Of a stretch of 64,000 nt of DNA, positions 1 through 14,100 are shown piece after piece. The first letter of the stretch is position 1. Each line of letters begins with the position of its first letter. A program made the translations under genes and the position numbers. The stretch lies in contig CM063283.1 of assembly GCA_032173965.1 (NCBI GenBank), positions 85,580,243-85,644,242 of the forward strand, given 5' to 3'. The stretch is from Sitta carolinensis. Its lineage: Eukaryota; Chordata; Aves; Passeriformes; Sittidae. The notes under the pieces are model-generated. The model ran no database searches. It was not told where the DNA came from and saw nothing but the letters and a program-made list of their open reading frames with translations.

Positions 1-2967
1 CAAATGGGTTATGAGGGACACTGCAGTCAATGGGAAAGCAATCACACATAGTTGTGTGTTGTGCATGAGCATCTATCTGCACTTATGTACTTGGGATGTC
101 TGGAATTGCATTTATATAAATACTTGTATAATAGTCTTGCTTGTAAGCCTGTCCTTTTTAAGAGTTCAGTATGAAACTACTATAAGATAATGGTTTCCTT
201 TTGTCATCAGAAATTCTATGGCATGCATAAAATAATCATTCACAAAATTTTAGCTCGGCTGTAAAATTTTCTGTTGTTGAAACCTGGCTTATGTAGAAAT
301 AATTAATTTTGCTCAATTGGATTTTATAAAAATGCTCTTTTTGATTGCAACAGTATGAGATGTTTGATGTAATTTAACTCTGAATTTCTGAGGGGGTTTT
401 TACTGTCTGAGATAGAGTTGCCTGTTCTCGAGCAAGCAAACTATTACACAACATTATGTTTTGTGCTACTGTGTAATGAAATGCTATAATTGATATAGGT
501 CTTTACCACGCTGACTATCATACAGTACAATATAAAATAAATTACCAGAAAAGAACAGCGTTTTTCTAATCCTAGATGCTTATATAAAGCATTTTGAATT
601 GTTGCATTTTAAGAAGGTGACAATTACTCTCTCCATGTTCACTTGATTCATGAATAGTGCAATTTTCAAGCATTTATATTTGGTTAACAGTGCTCAGAGA
701 AAAAGCCCCATAACAAATAGTCAAGTGGCTATAAACCAGATCCTTCCATGCTGACAGACTAATTAATCGGATCGGTCTTGAATACCAGTGTTTGCCAGCC
801 TCAGCGGTCACCTATAAATGCTTCCAGTTGCCCCAGGCCTTCATGCTGCTCTCGCCAAAGCCAAAGGCAAATCTTTACTGATCCTGGCTTTTAGAAAATC
901 AAGTAGCACCAGCTCAGTCCCTGCTGCTTTCCTACAGAAACAAATACAAGGTGGTGAGCTGGGAATTTGCTCCTCAGAAGCTGGATCACTGCATTCCTAA
1001 AGACAAGTGCATGTCATTTTTGTCTGGCAGCAGCTGCCTCCCAGGAGTGGTTTGGGAGCCAGAGGTGGAACCCAACCTCCTGTCCACTTCCTTGGAATGC
1101 ACAAAATGGGCTGTGCAGAGCCTTGCAATCTCCTGGGGACATATCCAGCTCTGCCAAGGGTACCAATAGGTGACTTCAAACTGGACTATCGTATGCATAG
1201 AAATTAAGTCATCAGGATTGAATTGTCATGCTGTAGGTGTTCTGAGGTCATGTAGTTTGTTAACAGCACCAATTTTTTTTAAAAAACTGCAAGAATATCA
1301 CACTCATTACAGTTTAAACCCATCCATCCACCCACCCAACCAACCAACCAAATTGCAGGCAAAAAGGCTCATTAAACAAAAAATACTCTAAATGCAAGGG
1401 ATCTGGGGTTTTCAGGAATTTTCAATTCTCTCTAGTTCATGAACAATTTTTCTCAAACTCATAGTGCAGGTCACAGCAACAGGCTGGTAATGTTTTCTCA
1501 TTTGAACAAAGTATCATATATTAAGGCAAAAGAAACTTGTATTAAATTCCTATCATCCTGAGAACAAAGAAAATTTCAATATGCTACAGAGAATAATACA
1601 CAAACCATAAAATCAAGCTATAATTTATTTATTTATTTTCACAAAATTATCATTAAATTACTTATCGAATTATGAGCAGCAATTCCTACTATAGAAGTAA
1701 CAACTGAGAGCGTCAGATATTCTCTGGTGGATCTTTCTGACCCAAACCTGCTTAGCTTTTAAGATTAGACAAGATGAAGTCTACTTTGACAAGGAAGGCC
1801 ATCTGTTTTCACGGATCCAGCTGCTATCCCTTCAAACACAACTCACTGTGGACTCCTGCAATTTATTAATCCCAGGATAAACCTCTAAGTCTGCAATATC
1901 ATTATTTGACTTCTTTATACCATTAGCTTGAACATTTTATCAACCACTGTGCAGGTAACAGTCAAAAAGCTAAGGAGATTTGTCAACCCCCATAATTAAT
2001 ATCTCCTTTCTTTTAAGTTATCAGGACTCCAGTTTAGCACAGACTTAAGCACTTTCTGTGTGTGGGCAGTTTAGAGGATAAGATTAAAGACTGGCATGTG
2101 TTTTTGACCCTTTCAGTACCTGGGATCCATGTTGAAGATTTTGACTGTGACAGTTTGGTTCTGAAACATGAAACATACATATGAAACATTTTGAAACATA
2201 CATTCACTAACATATGCGCACACACATGTGTGAGCATGGACACAGACACAAAGCTATTATGTTATTTTTAAGTTTGTTATTTCTTCTTTGGAAAGGAGAC
2301 AGATGAAAGCTCTACTCAGGCCAGGTGAAATTGGTTTGAGTTTGCTGGTGGGTTTTTGAAACAAAGAAGTCTGTTGTTATCTCAGCCCTCAGAATTTATG
2401 TGATGGATTTAAAAGTGAAAAAGGCTTTTTCTCAGTCAGACAACTCCAAATTGGCTAAGTGGCTGGATGGATGTTAATAAAACTTCCCTTTCGTCTACAA
2501 AATGATTGTGTCTGGTCCCAGGTGGAGTATGATAAATCAATGTGAAAGCTACTTTTCTCAGAAAGTTGTAAGTGACTGAAAATAAGGGTTTAGAATGTAA
2601 ATGCCATGTTAGTTGTGGTTTCAGTGTTACTGTTATGATTGTGCAATCCACCTACTAAAAGCATATTTAACAAGATAAAATAAATAAACCTCCTTATATA
2701 TGCACGAATATATGGTTGACAAATCCGCTACTATTAATTCTTAGAGTGTACTTTTCTGGGAGGCTCTGGAGTACTTGCAGAGGTCATTCAGGTTTCTCAC
2801 ATAATTTTGTGAGTTATCAGATCTTTTTGCCTGAGCAGAGCTGGTGTTTGTGCTCTGCCATGCTCTCTGCCTGGAAGACAGCAGGAGAAAAGAGGGTGTT
2901 GGGGGGTCAATTTTCAGGCTTTTTATTTCTGTGTCTTCCCAGATGTCTTTTTGAAGAAATAGAAATG
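1..2967. other. Intergenic DNA, no gene recognised
   Basis: AT-rich single-copy-looking sequence. Open frames are short and have no recognisable domains. The only clear structure is the CCAT/CCAAC simple repeat near 1320. By position this is DNA beyond the 3' end of the minus-strand LONRF2 gene. Confidence 0.6.
1319..1351. repeat. Degenerate (CCAT)n/(CCAAC)n simple repeat
   Basis: A short run of CCATC, CCACC and CCAAC units is visible directly. It is low-complexity sequence with no coding potential. Confidence 0.8.
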
Positions 2968-4022
2968 CCTGGGAGAAGAGACCAACTCCCACCAGGCCAC
3001 AACCTCCTTTCAGATGGTTGTAGACACCAATAAGTTCCACCTGAGCCTCCTTTTCTCCAGGCTAAACACCCGCAGCTCCCTCAGCCACTCCACATAGGAC
3101 TTGTTCCTCCAGACCCTTCACCAGCTCCATTGTCCTTATCTGGACATGCTCCAGCCCCTCAGTGTTTTTCTCACAGTAAGGGACCCAGAACTGGACACAG
3201 GATTTGGGGTGTGGCGTCACCAGTGCCCAGTACAGGGGACAATCCCTGCCCTGCTCCTGCTGGCCACACTATTGCTGGTACAGGCCAGGATGCCATTGGC
3301 CTTCTTGGCCACCTGGGCACACGCTGGCTCATGTTCAGCTGCTGTTGAGCAGCACCCCCTGGTCCTTGTCCCCTGGGCAGCTTTCCAGCCACTCTGACCC
3401 CAGCCTGTAGCACTGCATGGGTTTGCTGTGACCCAAGATCAAGACCCATCACTTTGTCTTGCTGAACTTCACAAAGCAGGCCTCAGCCCATCCATCCAGC
3501 CTGTCCAGATCCCTCTGCAGAGCCTTCCTGCCCTTCCACAGATCAACACTCCTGCCCAGCTTACTGTCACCAGTGAACTTTCTGAGGGTCGAGCTGTTCC
3601 CTGATGCTGCAACAGTTCCCATTGTCCAAATCATCAATAAAGATATTAAACTGGACTGTCAGCAATAATGAGCCTTGGGGGACCCCACTAGAGACCAGAT
3701 GCCATGTGGATGTAACCTCATTCACCCCGCGCTCTGGACCTGCCCATCCAGCCGGTTTTTAGCACAGTGAAGAGAACATGTGTCCAGGCCATGGCCTGCC
3801 AGCTTCTCCAGGACAACACTATCAATGACTTTGCTGAAGTCTGTGTAGACTGCATCCACAGCCTTTCCCTCATCCACCAGGTGGGTCACCTGGTCATAAG
3901 AGGAGATCAGGTTGGTTAAGCAGGGCATGCTTTTCCTAAACCCATGCCATCTGGTCCTGATCCCAAATGGCATGTCCCCTGCTAATCTAATCGTGTAGTC
4001 CCCTAGTGGTATACCCTGCAGC
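2968..4022 (-). mobile_element. CR1 LINE fragment, 5'-truncated, with reverse transcriptase remnant
   Basis: Read on the minus strand this is a CR1 non-LTR retrotransposon: the end of the ORF2 reverse transcriptase followed by the CR1 3' region. Around 3722-4024 the minus strand still encodes a segment resembling the LINE RT palm, with YTDFSKVIDSV where CR1 RTs have a catalytic DFSKAFD-type motif. Near 3660-3690 a GVPQG-like stretch is followed by FNIFIDDLD. Stops and frame changes interrupt the frame, and the usual ATTCTATG tail is missing at the low-coordinate end. The copy is therefore truncated at both ends and dead. Its middle closely resembles the plus-strand CR1 at 23163-23922, suggesting the same subfamily. 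Confidence 0.92.
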
Positions 4023-7000
4023 ACTGCAAGCTCTAAGAGTAAAAAATCTTGTGTTTTTATTTGACTCCATTAAGGACTCCATCGACTTGTTTTGGAACTT
4101 TTTGAATTATACATTCAATTTACACCTGGAATAGTAAGTGCTAGAATTCTCTCTCCTGTTCTTTCTCTCTTTCTCTGACAGTCATGTTGGTTGTTACAAG
4201 AATCCATGACTTTGGGAGCTAATATTTTGGATGAACTTAAAATACTGGAGAACTGACTGTAAAAAAGAATTAAAAACTATATTGGTAGTTAAGAATCCCT
4301 CCAAACCAATATCAAAATTATTTAATTTGTGGTTAGTCCGCATTGCTTCAAATCCATTTTAACACAGGACAACATGAAGCAATTGCCATAGGTTATGCTA
4401 TAAATCTCTTAGCAGTAGGGAAGCAACCTTCAGACTTTTATGCATCATTTCCTGACATCAAATGTTCTAAAAGGTCTTCAGGTAAACTCAGTGAGGCTCA
4501 ACAGATATACTTCTGTGAAAAGAGAGAAGCTTACAAACCACACTGTAAAATCTGTGCTATTCTAATTATTTTGGACATTCACATTTGTCTGTTCAACTGG
4601 CTATCAAAATATAAAGAAAATAAAACTGAAAAACATTTAAACTAGAACCTGATTAACTTTGATCCAGAGGATTCTTTGTAAGGCATCCAGAAACTGGCCA
4701 TGATTGAAATTATATGAACGTTGCTGTTGACAGTGGGAATGTCTGACCCAGAGATGTCTGAACCACCTCTGAGCACTACCCAGATAATCACATATGACTA
4801 TCCATTGATATGGTCACCTGACAGCATGGAGAAACACAACCTCAGAGCATCTATCAGTGGCCTGACAACTCTTGAAAGCATGTGGTAATACCCAGACAGG
4901 ACTAAAGAATGTGTCCACCTTAGAGAGAAAATAGGTGGAAGGATGCCTGAAGAAGACAACCGCACTACTAACTGGCTTGGTGGACCAAACATGCTTCTTG
5001 CAGAATGACAGTGCAGTAAGGCCATGACATGTATGAGGAGGAAGGCTAACATTGTTCACTTAGGACCACAATTTCCATTTAAAACTATCTGGAAAGTAGG
5101 GAGGGGAGCAGGTCTTTGTAAGAGACATATTACAAAAATGATCTCCAGATCCTCAGCACAGAGGATAGGTTTTGAGGACTACAGGAGAGCCTTATGGCTG
5201 TATGGTGATCAACCACACTTTTCCAGATCTTTTAAAAAAAAAACACTGTGTGGTGTCATTGTGAGAAGATAGATTGCAATCTGTCAATGACTGCATGCAA
5301 AACTGCATGCAACTTTCTCTCCAAAGTTGCTCCAATGAGTTTGATATTGGACAAGTGTTCTTCTGTGGGTGCAAACCCAAGACTTTTTCTAAGCACTTTT
5401 TTTAAGTGCTCAGAACAATTTAATAGGACCTTTGTATTTACCAGCTTAGTATCTTATAAATATACACTAGAAGGTGTTGGTCAAAATAGCTCCACTGGCA
5501 TGCCAAAGCAGAGTTGATTTACTCCACATAAGCGTCTGACTTGGCAGTCCAAAGAGTAAATGTATAATCAAGCAATCTTGTTCCCAGGTAGATGTTTTCT
5601 GCTACTACTTAAAAAAAGCACTAGGAAAGCTTATTTGTTTTATTGTCTGGTGATTGTTCTGCCTGGTAATTGCAAACTTCCTGTGTTAAATCTGACAAGA
5701 ATTAACTTATGCTTTGCAAATATTGCTGCTTTCCTTCATGCTCCCCCCTGATAAAGGTAGTGTGACTTTGATATTGCTTAAAGGAGTCATAGTCTTTGTT
5801 CTTCAGAAATGATAAAGCGTTTCTAATTCTGAATTTTATAATACTACAATATGGAGAGATAGATTTTATCTTAATAACATCTATATTATGATAAAGAACC
5901 AGCTACATGACAGGAAAGCGAACATTTCAGTTCATCTACAATTCTCCATCACATCAAAAGACACTACATGTGAGAATGATATGCAAAAACTTCCCATTAT
6001 GCAGTTTGGAAACACTTATATTTATTCCAAAAGAACCAGTATTATTAAGAGTAACCTCAATGGTTGATTCAGCTAGTTTTTCACAGCCTGAACTGATACT
6101 TTAATTACAGTTTAATAAGATACTGATCTAATTTCCGTACATCTTCAAAGATATTTCTGTGAGCAAGATGCTGGATGGAAAGATACAAATAATAACACAA
6201 TCATTATCCCTTCTGGCTTTGTTGGGACACCTAAACTGTTAGGATTTAATGGAACCAGTGACAAAATAGGATAAACTCAATGAGAAATCTACCTGCAGAA
6301 ATATGTAATAATTTCTGTGAAAAAATGGAGAATCAGGCTGAACCATTCCTTACCCCAAAGAGAGAATTATTTATTATGTATCATTTATTCTGCATAGAAC
6401 AACATAATAGCCAAAGTCTGCCACACCTTCTTGTAATAGAAGATGTGAAAATATGGAGAACAGACCATATTCCTGTGAGCTTTTGCTTAATATGCACATT
6501 GGTAACTGCATGCTCATATTTTATAAATCCTGCTTTCTCACGTTCATTCACATAGGTGAAATATATACTCATACGTATTTATGATGGGTCCAAGTCTGCC
6601 TACGTTTCTCATAATGAGAAGCATCTTACCCTGCAGTAGTCCTACTGAAGTCAAGCAGATATAACGCTCCTCAATAAGAGCATGGGTGGCAGATTCCACC
6701 TATATATAGCACATCTATATTTATCTCCATTTAAAGTGGTTAATTTAGCCCTGTATTGCTGAATTAAATATAAATTATCTGCTAGCACAAAAGCAGCTTG
6801 GGAGCAATTACAGCCCCCTATCTTCCCCCCCACCCCCCCAAATACACTAAATATCAATGTGTAATATGCAAATCCTAGGGGGGGGGGGTGGTTCACACTA
6901 ACCAAGTCAAATTCTTAATACCAGACAAGAAGAAAATCATAGCTTAACATACTCCAGTAGATGTAATAAATAATGAACAGCACTAACAGCTTAACATCAT

Positions 7001-8046
7001 AAGGAAACAGATGGAAAACTTCCCTCCAGAGATCATTGCATCTAGTATTAGAGAATGAGTTTCTGGACGTGCACAGGGTGAACAGTTCAAGTCTGAATTA
7101 CAATGAGGTTGGTAACACTTTTTTATTATAAATGTAGGAATTTCATGTCTTCCTTTTAGAAAGTACTGCTATTATAGCATTCATCTGTTTCACTGAAGAC
7201 ATGAAAAGCAAAAGGCAAAATCTTAAGCTGCTAAAGCGTGCATAGCACAATCAAATCAAGATCTCGCTCTGGGAGTACCTTGGCTGGGTTTGCAGAATAC
7301 AGAAGGACTGCAATGCCATCATCTGTCCAGGAAACGAAACAGAACCCAGTGTGGAAGCCAAGTCTTCACTTGCAGTGTTTACACTACTGAACAACCTTAT
7401 TGAAGCTGTAGCTGTTGTACTTGTAGGTCAATGACTACTACATATTTAGAGAATTGTAACAAAACACTGTCCAGTCTGTTTCATTGATAACATTTCTCTG
7501 TCAAGTGGCTTGGCTGTATGTTCAAAGTACCTTTCAAATTGAGAAAATGAGGAATGATGATTTCTCTGGAAAGGCAGGCACATCTGTTTAGTCTGAATAG
7601 ACCACACTAGAGAAGTGAACCAATTAACTTATTTTTCATGCATTTGTTTGCTTTTCTTTTTTAAAAAATAAGTGGTGTCCAAGTAACACATGCACACTAA
7701 ATCACTGGAAGCAGCTCAGCCAAAGCAAGATGTCCTGCTTGAATCCTTCAGCTACATGGTGTTCAGTGGGCATTTGAGCACATGGCATAGCTTCTCTTAA
7801 CCTTTTAGTAAGAATTTGTGCATGCCTGTTCAGCATCTATTACAAGAGATTCTGGCCTCTCTCATCTGCCATCAGAAAGGTCTCCAAGAGTGGTGCAAAA
7901 ACCTCTAGACAGACCCTCTTTCAAATGTCTATTATAGCAGCATCTATTTGCTGTGTGTGGAACTGCACCCCATACAGAGATTTGTGCAAAACAATGAAAC
8001 TTTTTAAGAAGAAGAAATTTTTCTCCATGCTTCCTTCCTCATCCTC

Positions 8047-8048
<2 letters not shown>
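4023..8048. other. Intergenic DNA, no gene recognised
   Basis: No coding exon, RNA gene or clear transposon was recognised. The notable feature is a C-rich tract (6825-6839) followed about 40 bases later by a run of eleven G (6878-6888). Confidence 0.55.
6825..6888. repeat. C-run and G-run inverted pair
   Basis: Six C, then C-A-C, then a further C run occupies 6825-6839. A run of eleven G followed by TGG begins at 6878. The tracts are imperfectly complementary and about 38 bases apart, so a hairpin or G-quadruplex is possible. This is low-complexity DNA of unknown significance. Confidence 0.6.

Positions 8049-8094
<46 letters not shown>
8049..8094. repeat. (CA)23 microsatellite
   Basis: Twenty-three uninterrupted CA dinucleotides, followed by a degenerate CA-rich stretch to about 8112. 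The long open frames seen across it on both strands are produced by the repeat. Confidence 0.97.
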
Positions 8095-8096
<2 letters not shown>

Positions 8097-8112
8097 CACA
8101 CAGCACACACAC

Positions 8113-11100
8113 CCTCCCAGACTTTACAGACCACAAAAGAAGCACAAAAACTAAATGCTTTATTCAAGGTCTCAAAATCCATTTAGCAAAGCATGCCCAA
8201 GACAGCCCAGCCGCTGTCTGCTCTCTCAGTTATGAGATAACATTGCTTCCAGGATCAGATGGATGCACAGACCACTGATTTCTACTATGGCTGAAAATAT
8301 ATGAACATCATTGAAACTTGTATTGATTTTCAAGCCAAAACCTCTAGATGACTGAAACTCTGGGGCAACTGTAGGGCCAGCCAGAACACCTTTGGTAATA
8401 GGGTGAGGAGCAGAAGCTGATATTCTCTTGACAAACTTGCTAAGCTTATGAATGTCTAGCACTCATTATATTATACACAAGGCTAGCCAATAATTTCAGG
8501 TTGCTGTTCCAAGATCCAAATTACTTCCAAATGCAGAACTATACAGAAATAAATGGAACAGGTCCAGTATTGGAATGTAAGAGACACCAAAGGATTATTT
8601 CAATAACAAGACTACTCAATAATTTTGTATTGCGTGGTTTGGTACTCAATCGAGTAACTCTGCAGCACCCACAGTTCATTGCAAATGGAGAGCTAGTGAC
8701 GTACTTGCAGAGACTGGCTATAAAAAATAAAATAAGTGGAAAAATAACTTTCTGAAATAATAATTAAAAAAACCCCACAACCCAAACATCTTCTGGGATG
8801 CTGAGACAGCTAAAATCTCCGGCCTGTGTGTACACCTGAGCAGCATCTGAAGAGATGCAAAGTTGCAGGGCTGTGGAACAAGTAAGGTGCTTACAGGCAG
8901 AGTTTAGCATTTCCTCCCTGCCCCATCACAGGAGGCAGTGCTGGCAGCAATGAGCAGCAGGCATGGGCACAGGCAAGAGGCTGCCAAGGACAGCAAATCC
9001 ACTGCGATCTCCCTCAGCCCATCACCTCTCCTGATCCAAGCACTGGACAAGTGACATGTTATAGATAGGAGGGAAACGGGGTCAAAACTGGAATTTTGCC
9101 ACCAGAGTTGAAAGCACATACCAAAAAAGAAGTTGTTCAACTTCTCCATCCCCTCCTCATTTAGGCATCTATTCTTGATTTCCATCTTGCATTACCCCAT
9201 CTCCTGCTAAAGAAGTGTCCTGGCCAAGTGTAGCCCCACCTGGGGACAGCAGCCCACCTCAGTGCCTGAGAAGCTTGAAGTGCCTGAAGCTACATCTCCC
9301 AAGAGTATGCGAGACCTAAAGCACAAGGTTTACGTAAAACTAAGTGCAGTCCATGAGTTTTGTATTAAATCCTGTCATGAACTTCAGGATCATATCCAAA
9401 ATCCTGCAGAATGATATAATTTAATAGGTTCTGCTTAAGATCCCATTTTTCTTTTGACCTTCATCAGGTTAAACTAGCATATTTTCTGTGCTCCTCACTG
9501 TAGGCCCTAGAGTGATTCCAGGTCACCATATTCACCACATGCTTTTTGGTGCATCAGCTAACTTTGGATTGCACAAAATTTCTTAACAGTTTTCTCTGGT
9601 ATAGCCAGCTTTGTCTGCTTGTGTGGGATTGCTGCTGAAAACTGGGATGATAGCCAAATAAGCTAATATGAGGGAAAAAAATTGGAATATGGTGAGAAGT
9701 AGCATACCAGTTTGATGCTGGCAGCCCAGATTTGTTTCTTCCTCACGCTTCCCCTGCATTTGCCTCCATTTGGCACTCTCTCTGTCCTCATTGCATCGCA
9801 AGGACTTCCTCACACCCTTGGTAGCTTTCAACAAGAATTAAAAAATAAAAAATCCAAACTCAGAAGTCTTTTCTTTACCCTTCTCCTTACAGCTACTTTA
9901 ATTTTGTTTCTCCTACAAATTCAGAGGCCAGCTAAATTTTTTAAGTGCCAGGTTGGGGACTTTGCAAAAGATCCCTAAGAAAATGATGCTTGGGAACTTA
10001 TCCAGAAACCTTGCTTGGCACAAGAAGAAAAATTTCTCCTGGTGCATTTGAGGTTTTTCAAGGAAACCACATATTTTGCGTCTGAGGTTTGCTCATGACC
10101 TTTCTCTTTTCCTTAAGCTATGACACATTACCTGACAGTGGCTATATTTGTTGTTTATTAACTTAAACCTCTTTAAAAGTGAGGCACTTCCTATACAACC
10201 TTGGGAAACCAGAAATGACCAGAGGGAATGCTAGGCTGAAGGCTGAAACAAAAGACTGTTATGGGAGGGATCTTGATCCCAAGCAGAGCCTTGTATCACC
10301 TGACTTACTAAGAAAGTGAGGTTTGAACCACCAACCAGGTGGATTTACACCCTCCAGCATACGTTACATCAGTCAAATGTGCGTCCTGTTAGGCTGTGGC
10401 CACAGACTCTGAGACAGCCAGGCCAAGGGCCAAAGGCAGAGGTCCTGCTCATGTGTGCAGTTTCTCCATGTACGAGCATCAGGGTTGGTTCCTTCATTAT
10501 TTTGCAAAAAGATATCAAGAGGTGTGAAAGGTTTAAAAAAACCAAAGGAGAATCCAGCAATGCTAGCATATATTTTTCTTGAATGAAGACCAAATTCAAA
10601 GAAATTGAGACACTAAGCTGCTAGCCTCCATCATGTGCTCAGGTTGGTTTCATAGACTTAAATCAATTGGAAGTATTTGGCAGCCATTAAGTCACAAATA
10701 GCCCATACTATTAATAAAAATAACTGCTTACAGGGTTCTCTATTTTCAAGGCTCTTTACTAGTATTATTGTTAATATTAAATATTTATGTTACCATAATA
10801 TTAAATATTATGTTACCATAGGGCCCAGAGGGAATAGTGAGAATCAACTCCCTAGGGCACCAGGCTCCCCGCAAGCCCAGCAGACATAAATTCGTAAAGG
10901 TGTTTAGCAGCTGGGCTCCTTCCCAGCTTGCCTTCCTGACCCCTTTTGCTGCTTCTACCCAGCCAAAGAGGGCTGTGAGAGATGCCCAGCTGGAGAGGGT
11001 TAGGCAGCACCACCCTCCATCCACGCTGTCAGCTGCTGTCCCTCTCCATTCACCCTCTCCCGCACCCCTCCAGCACCCCCCGTGTCACCGCTTTGCAGTC

Positions 11101-14100
11101 ACGCCTCTGCCATTAGAGTCTGCCACACTCTGCACACCGCCACCCTCCTCCCCTAGCTGGGGGCTCTGCTGCCATATGCCACAGTTGATTTATTAGTCCA
11201 AATTTCCCGAGGGAGCTTGGTGTGCCCATCTGATGCCCCCTCTGAGTCACAGGTAGCAGAGCAATGTGTGAAAACCCCATCACATATTCTGCCAGCAGAA
11301 CGCTCCCCACAGCGCATGCCGCGCAAGTTGCTCGCGTGCACCACTTACCCCACTCTGTCTGTGGAATAAATTATGCTCCAGAAATTTGCTGTCAATGGCC
11401 TCTCTCAGATAGTGGCAATGAGTAAGATAAAGCCTGCCACTTTATGTCAAGTCACACTCGTCGAATACAGATTTAGTAATAGTAATACTTATCTTTTATG
11501 TAGCACTTTACATTTTCCAGTTGCTGCACAGAGATTAATTAATCACTTAGACATATATAAGCCAGGCCTGAAGCACATATTGGAAGATTGACAGATGCCT
11601 GCTCTGCTGTGAAAGCACAAAGGTGACTGTCTGACCTGCACAGGCTCAAGCATACTTAGTTGGAGTGAGACACTGTGATCTGCCTGGGTTTAAGTGGAAC
11701 TAGGGGACTAAAACTTTGCATTGTCCCTTTTCACCTGCTAAAAAAAATAAATATAAGCAAACTCCAACCATTCTGCCATACATCCTGCAAACCCTTTCTT
11801 GCCACTACAACAGTGACTGTCTCCAAGGCTGGGAAATGTGAAGCAAAGATGGATGGCTTCATACCTCACTTTTCATTAGTTCTCACTGCCAATGGTGCCC
11901 CACTGAGAGCTCTCTTTGCCACGGCTTAGATATCCCCACCCTGTGCTGTCCCAACCCTTGCTGGTCATATTCTGAAATCCCTCTGTGTGGTGGAGAAGAA
12001 GGTGATATCTGACAGGGATATGGGAGAAGGCCCCAGCGCACAGCCACGCCATGGGCTGACAGCACTCCTCCAGCATGGCTGCCCAGTTGCGTTACTGCTG
12101 CTGCTGAAGCACTAAGGACATACTTTCTGAGCTAAGCCAAGCCTGGATAACTGGGAAATGGAACCAACTCAAACGTGGGCCAGCAGACAAGGGATCATGG
12201 TTTTCTCTGAAGTGCCTGTTGACAGTGAAGAAAAGCATTTGTGGTGAGGAGCTGCTGCCATCCACACGGGAGCATTGGCCAGTGGAGCCACTCTCAGTTT
12301 TGAGAGAGCATCAGTTTTTGTCTCAAACTGGTTTTGTGAGGCTCCTCTTGCCCCAGACTACCCCTGAGGCAGCACAAAGGCAGACTGGGGACTTGTGGTA
12401 AGGACGTGCTCAGTGCTACATCTTACCTGTCATAAACTAAAAGGAAACCACACCAAAACATCAAACCCCTATAAGAAATCACTGGCATCTTTATACTTAG
12501 GGTTTGTTGTTGTTTTTTTTTTTTTTGACATCCACATTCCTGATATCTTCAGAGATTGTAAGGATGCATTAATATGTGCATATGGGATTACTCCTACCCT
12601 TATGCCTGTCATATACTTGCTATGTGGAGAAATATCTTACACTGAGCATGTGTAAGATGCTCAGATGAGCTAAAATTGAAGCCTTCAAAAAATGCAATGT
12701 GGACCTTTAAAGTGTCAGTTGAATAAAGAGTCAAAAGTGTTTTAAAATTAATAAATGTGAAGCTCTTTTTATTTATCTTTTAGTTTCTGAGTCCCTAAGT
12801 CATAATTTCAGGGTATTTAAACTCAGCCAAAAGGACTAGCAGTCCAACTGGTATTTGCAGTGGAAGATGAGATCCTTCCACAATCAAAAGACATCAGCAA
12901 CAGAGATTTTTTTTAAAGCTCAGTTAACCAAAAGCTTGTAAAAAGACCAGGCAACACTGCTATGAGACATTAAGTTTTCCATTTTTTTACACTGTGACTG
13001 TTTACATTCGTATTTATGTAAGTTTTCTTGCATTTAAGTGGCACTTCTGTCATCCACAGGTACTTTCCCATCTTGCATTTTAATGTCACCAAAACCACTC
13101 CTGTAACAGAGAACACAGAGTTGCACCAGGTTCTTTAATGGTTCCCAGTAATACAGCCAGTGGAAACGTGATTTTGCACTGAAACCAAGGCTGAAGCACC
13201 TTAAACAGTGTTCCAAACACCTTGAGGTACCTTGTAATCTCTGTCTCGTTGGGCAGCAACTGCAGAGATGTGCCTCCTCCTCTGCTGAGGTTCAGAATGA
13301 CCTGCTGTGCAAGTCAGGGATGTGAGTCACATAATTGGCACAACACTTTTGTCTTGGTGTTGCTGAACTCTCCTCATTTTTGGAGCAAGGAGACAATTGT
13401 ATGCTGCTGCAACATTATAAACGAAAAGTTAAGTGCCTAAAAGCCATGGAAAGAAAAATGTTAGATTGTAAACATAATGCAAAGTCAGCCTTGCAGTGCC
13501 TCAAGTCTCCCCTTGTATTTGCTTAGTTCTGATGAGGTGTGATTTAACACTGAGACATGGAGCCTGGCTGTGACCTGACTCATGGGCATCTGCTGGTGCT
13601 TCCTAGGGAAGGGAACACTGGGGACTGCAAATCCCTGTGCCCAGGTTCTGTGATTCTCAGGAAGGCACCTGAGGCGTTGCTTTGCTCTATGAGGGTGAGC
13701 AGCTCGTGAAGCCCCAGGCAGTTATGCAGCAGTGCAAGCCCACCATGCTTATCCTGTGTATACTGACTCAAGCTTAGCTCCTGATGTCTTGGAGGAACTA
13801 CAAAGGGCCTGATTTAGAATGTGCTGCATTCACAGGAACTGGTCTATAATATTTTCAAAACTAACAGAGAGCCAGTTTTGGTTTTTCACCATGTAACTGA
13901 TCTGTTGTTGTACCTTGACTCTCAGAGGAAAAGCAAGTATTTTTTTCTGAACTTGCTTTAATCACAATTTTTGTTGTGGATGGAGAATTAAAGTGTGCAT
14001 GCAGGCCTGTGATGTGACATTTTTTGATTCAGAGCTCCAAATCGAAACCTCTTAGGTTATACTCAGAAATAACCATGTTGTGACCCTTGTTTCATGTACA

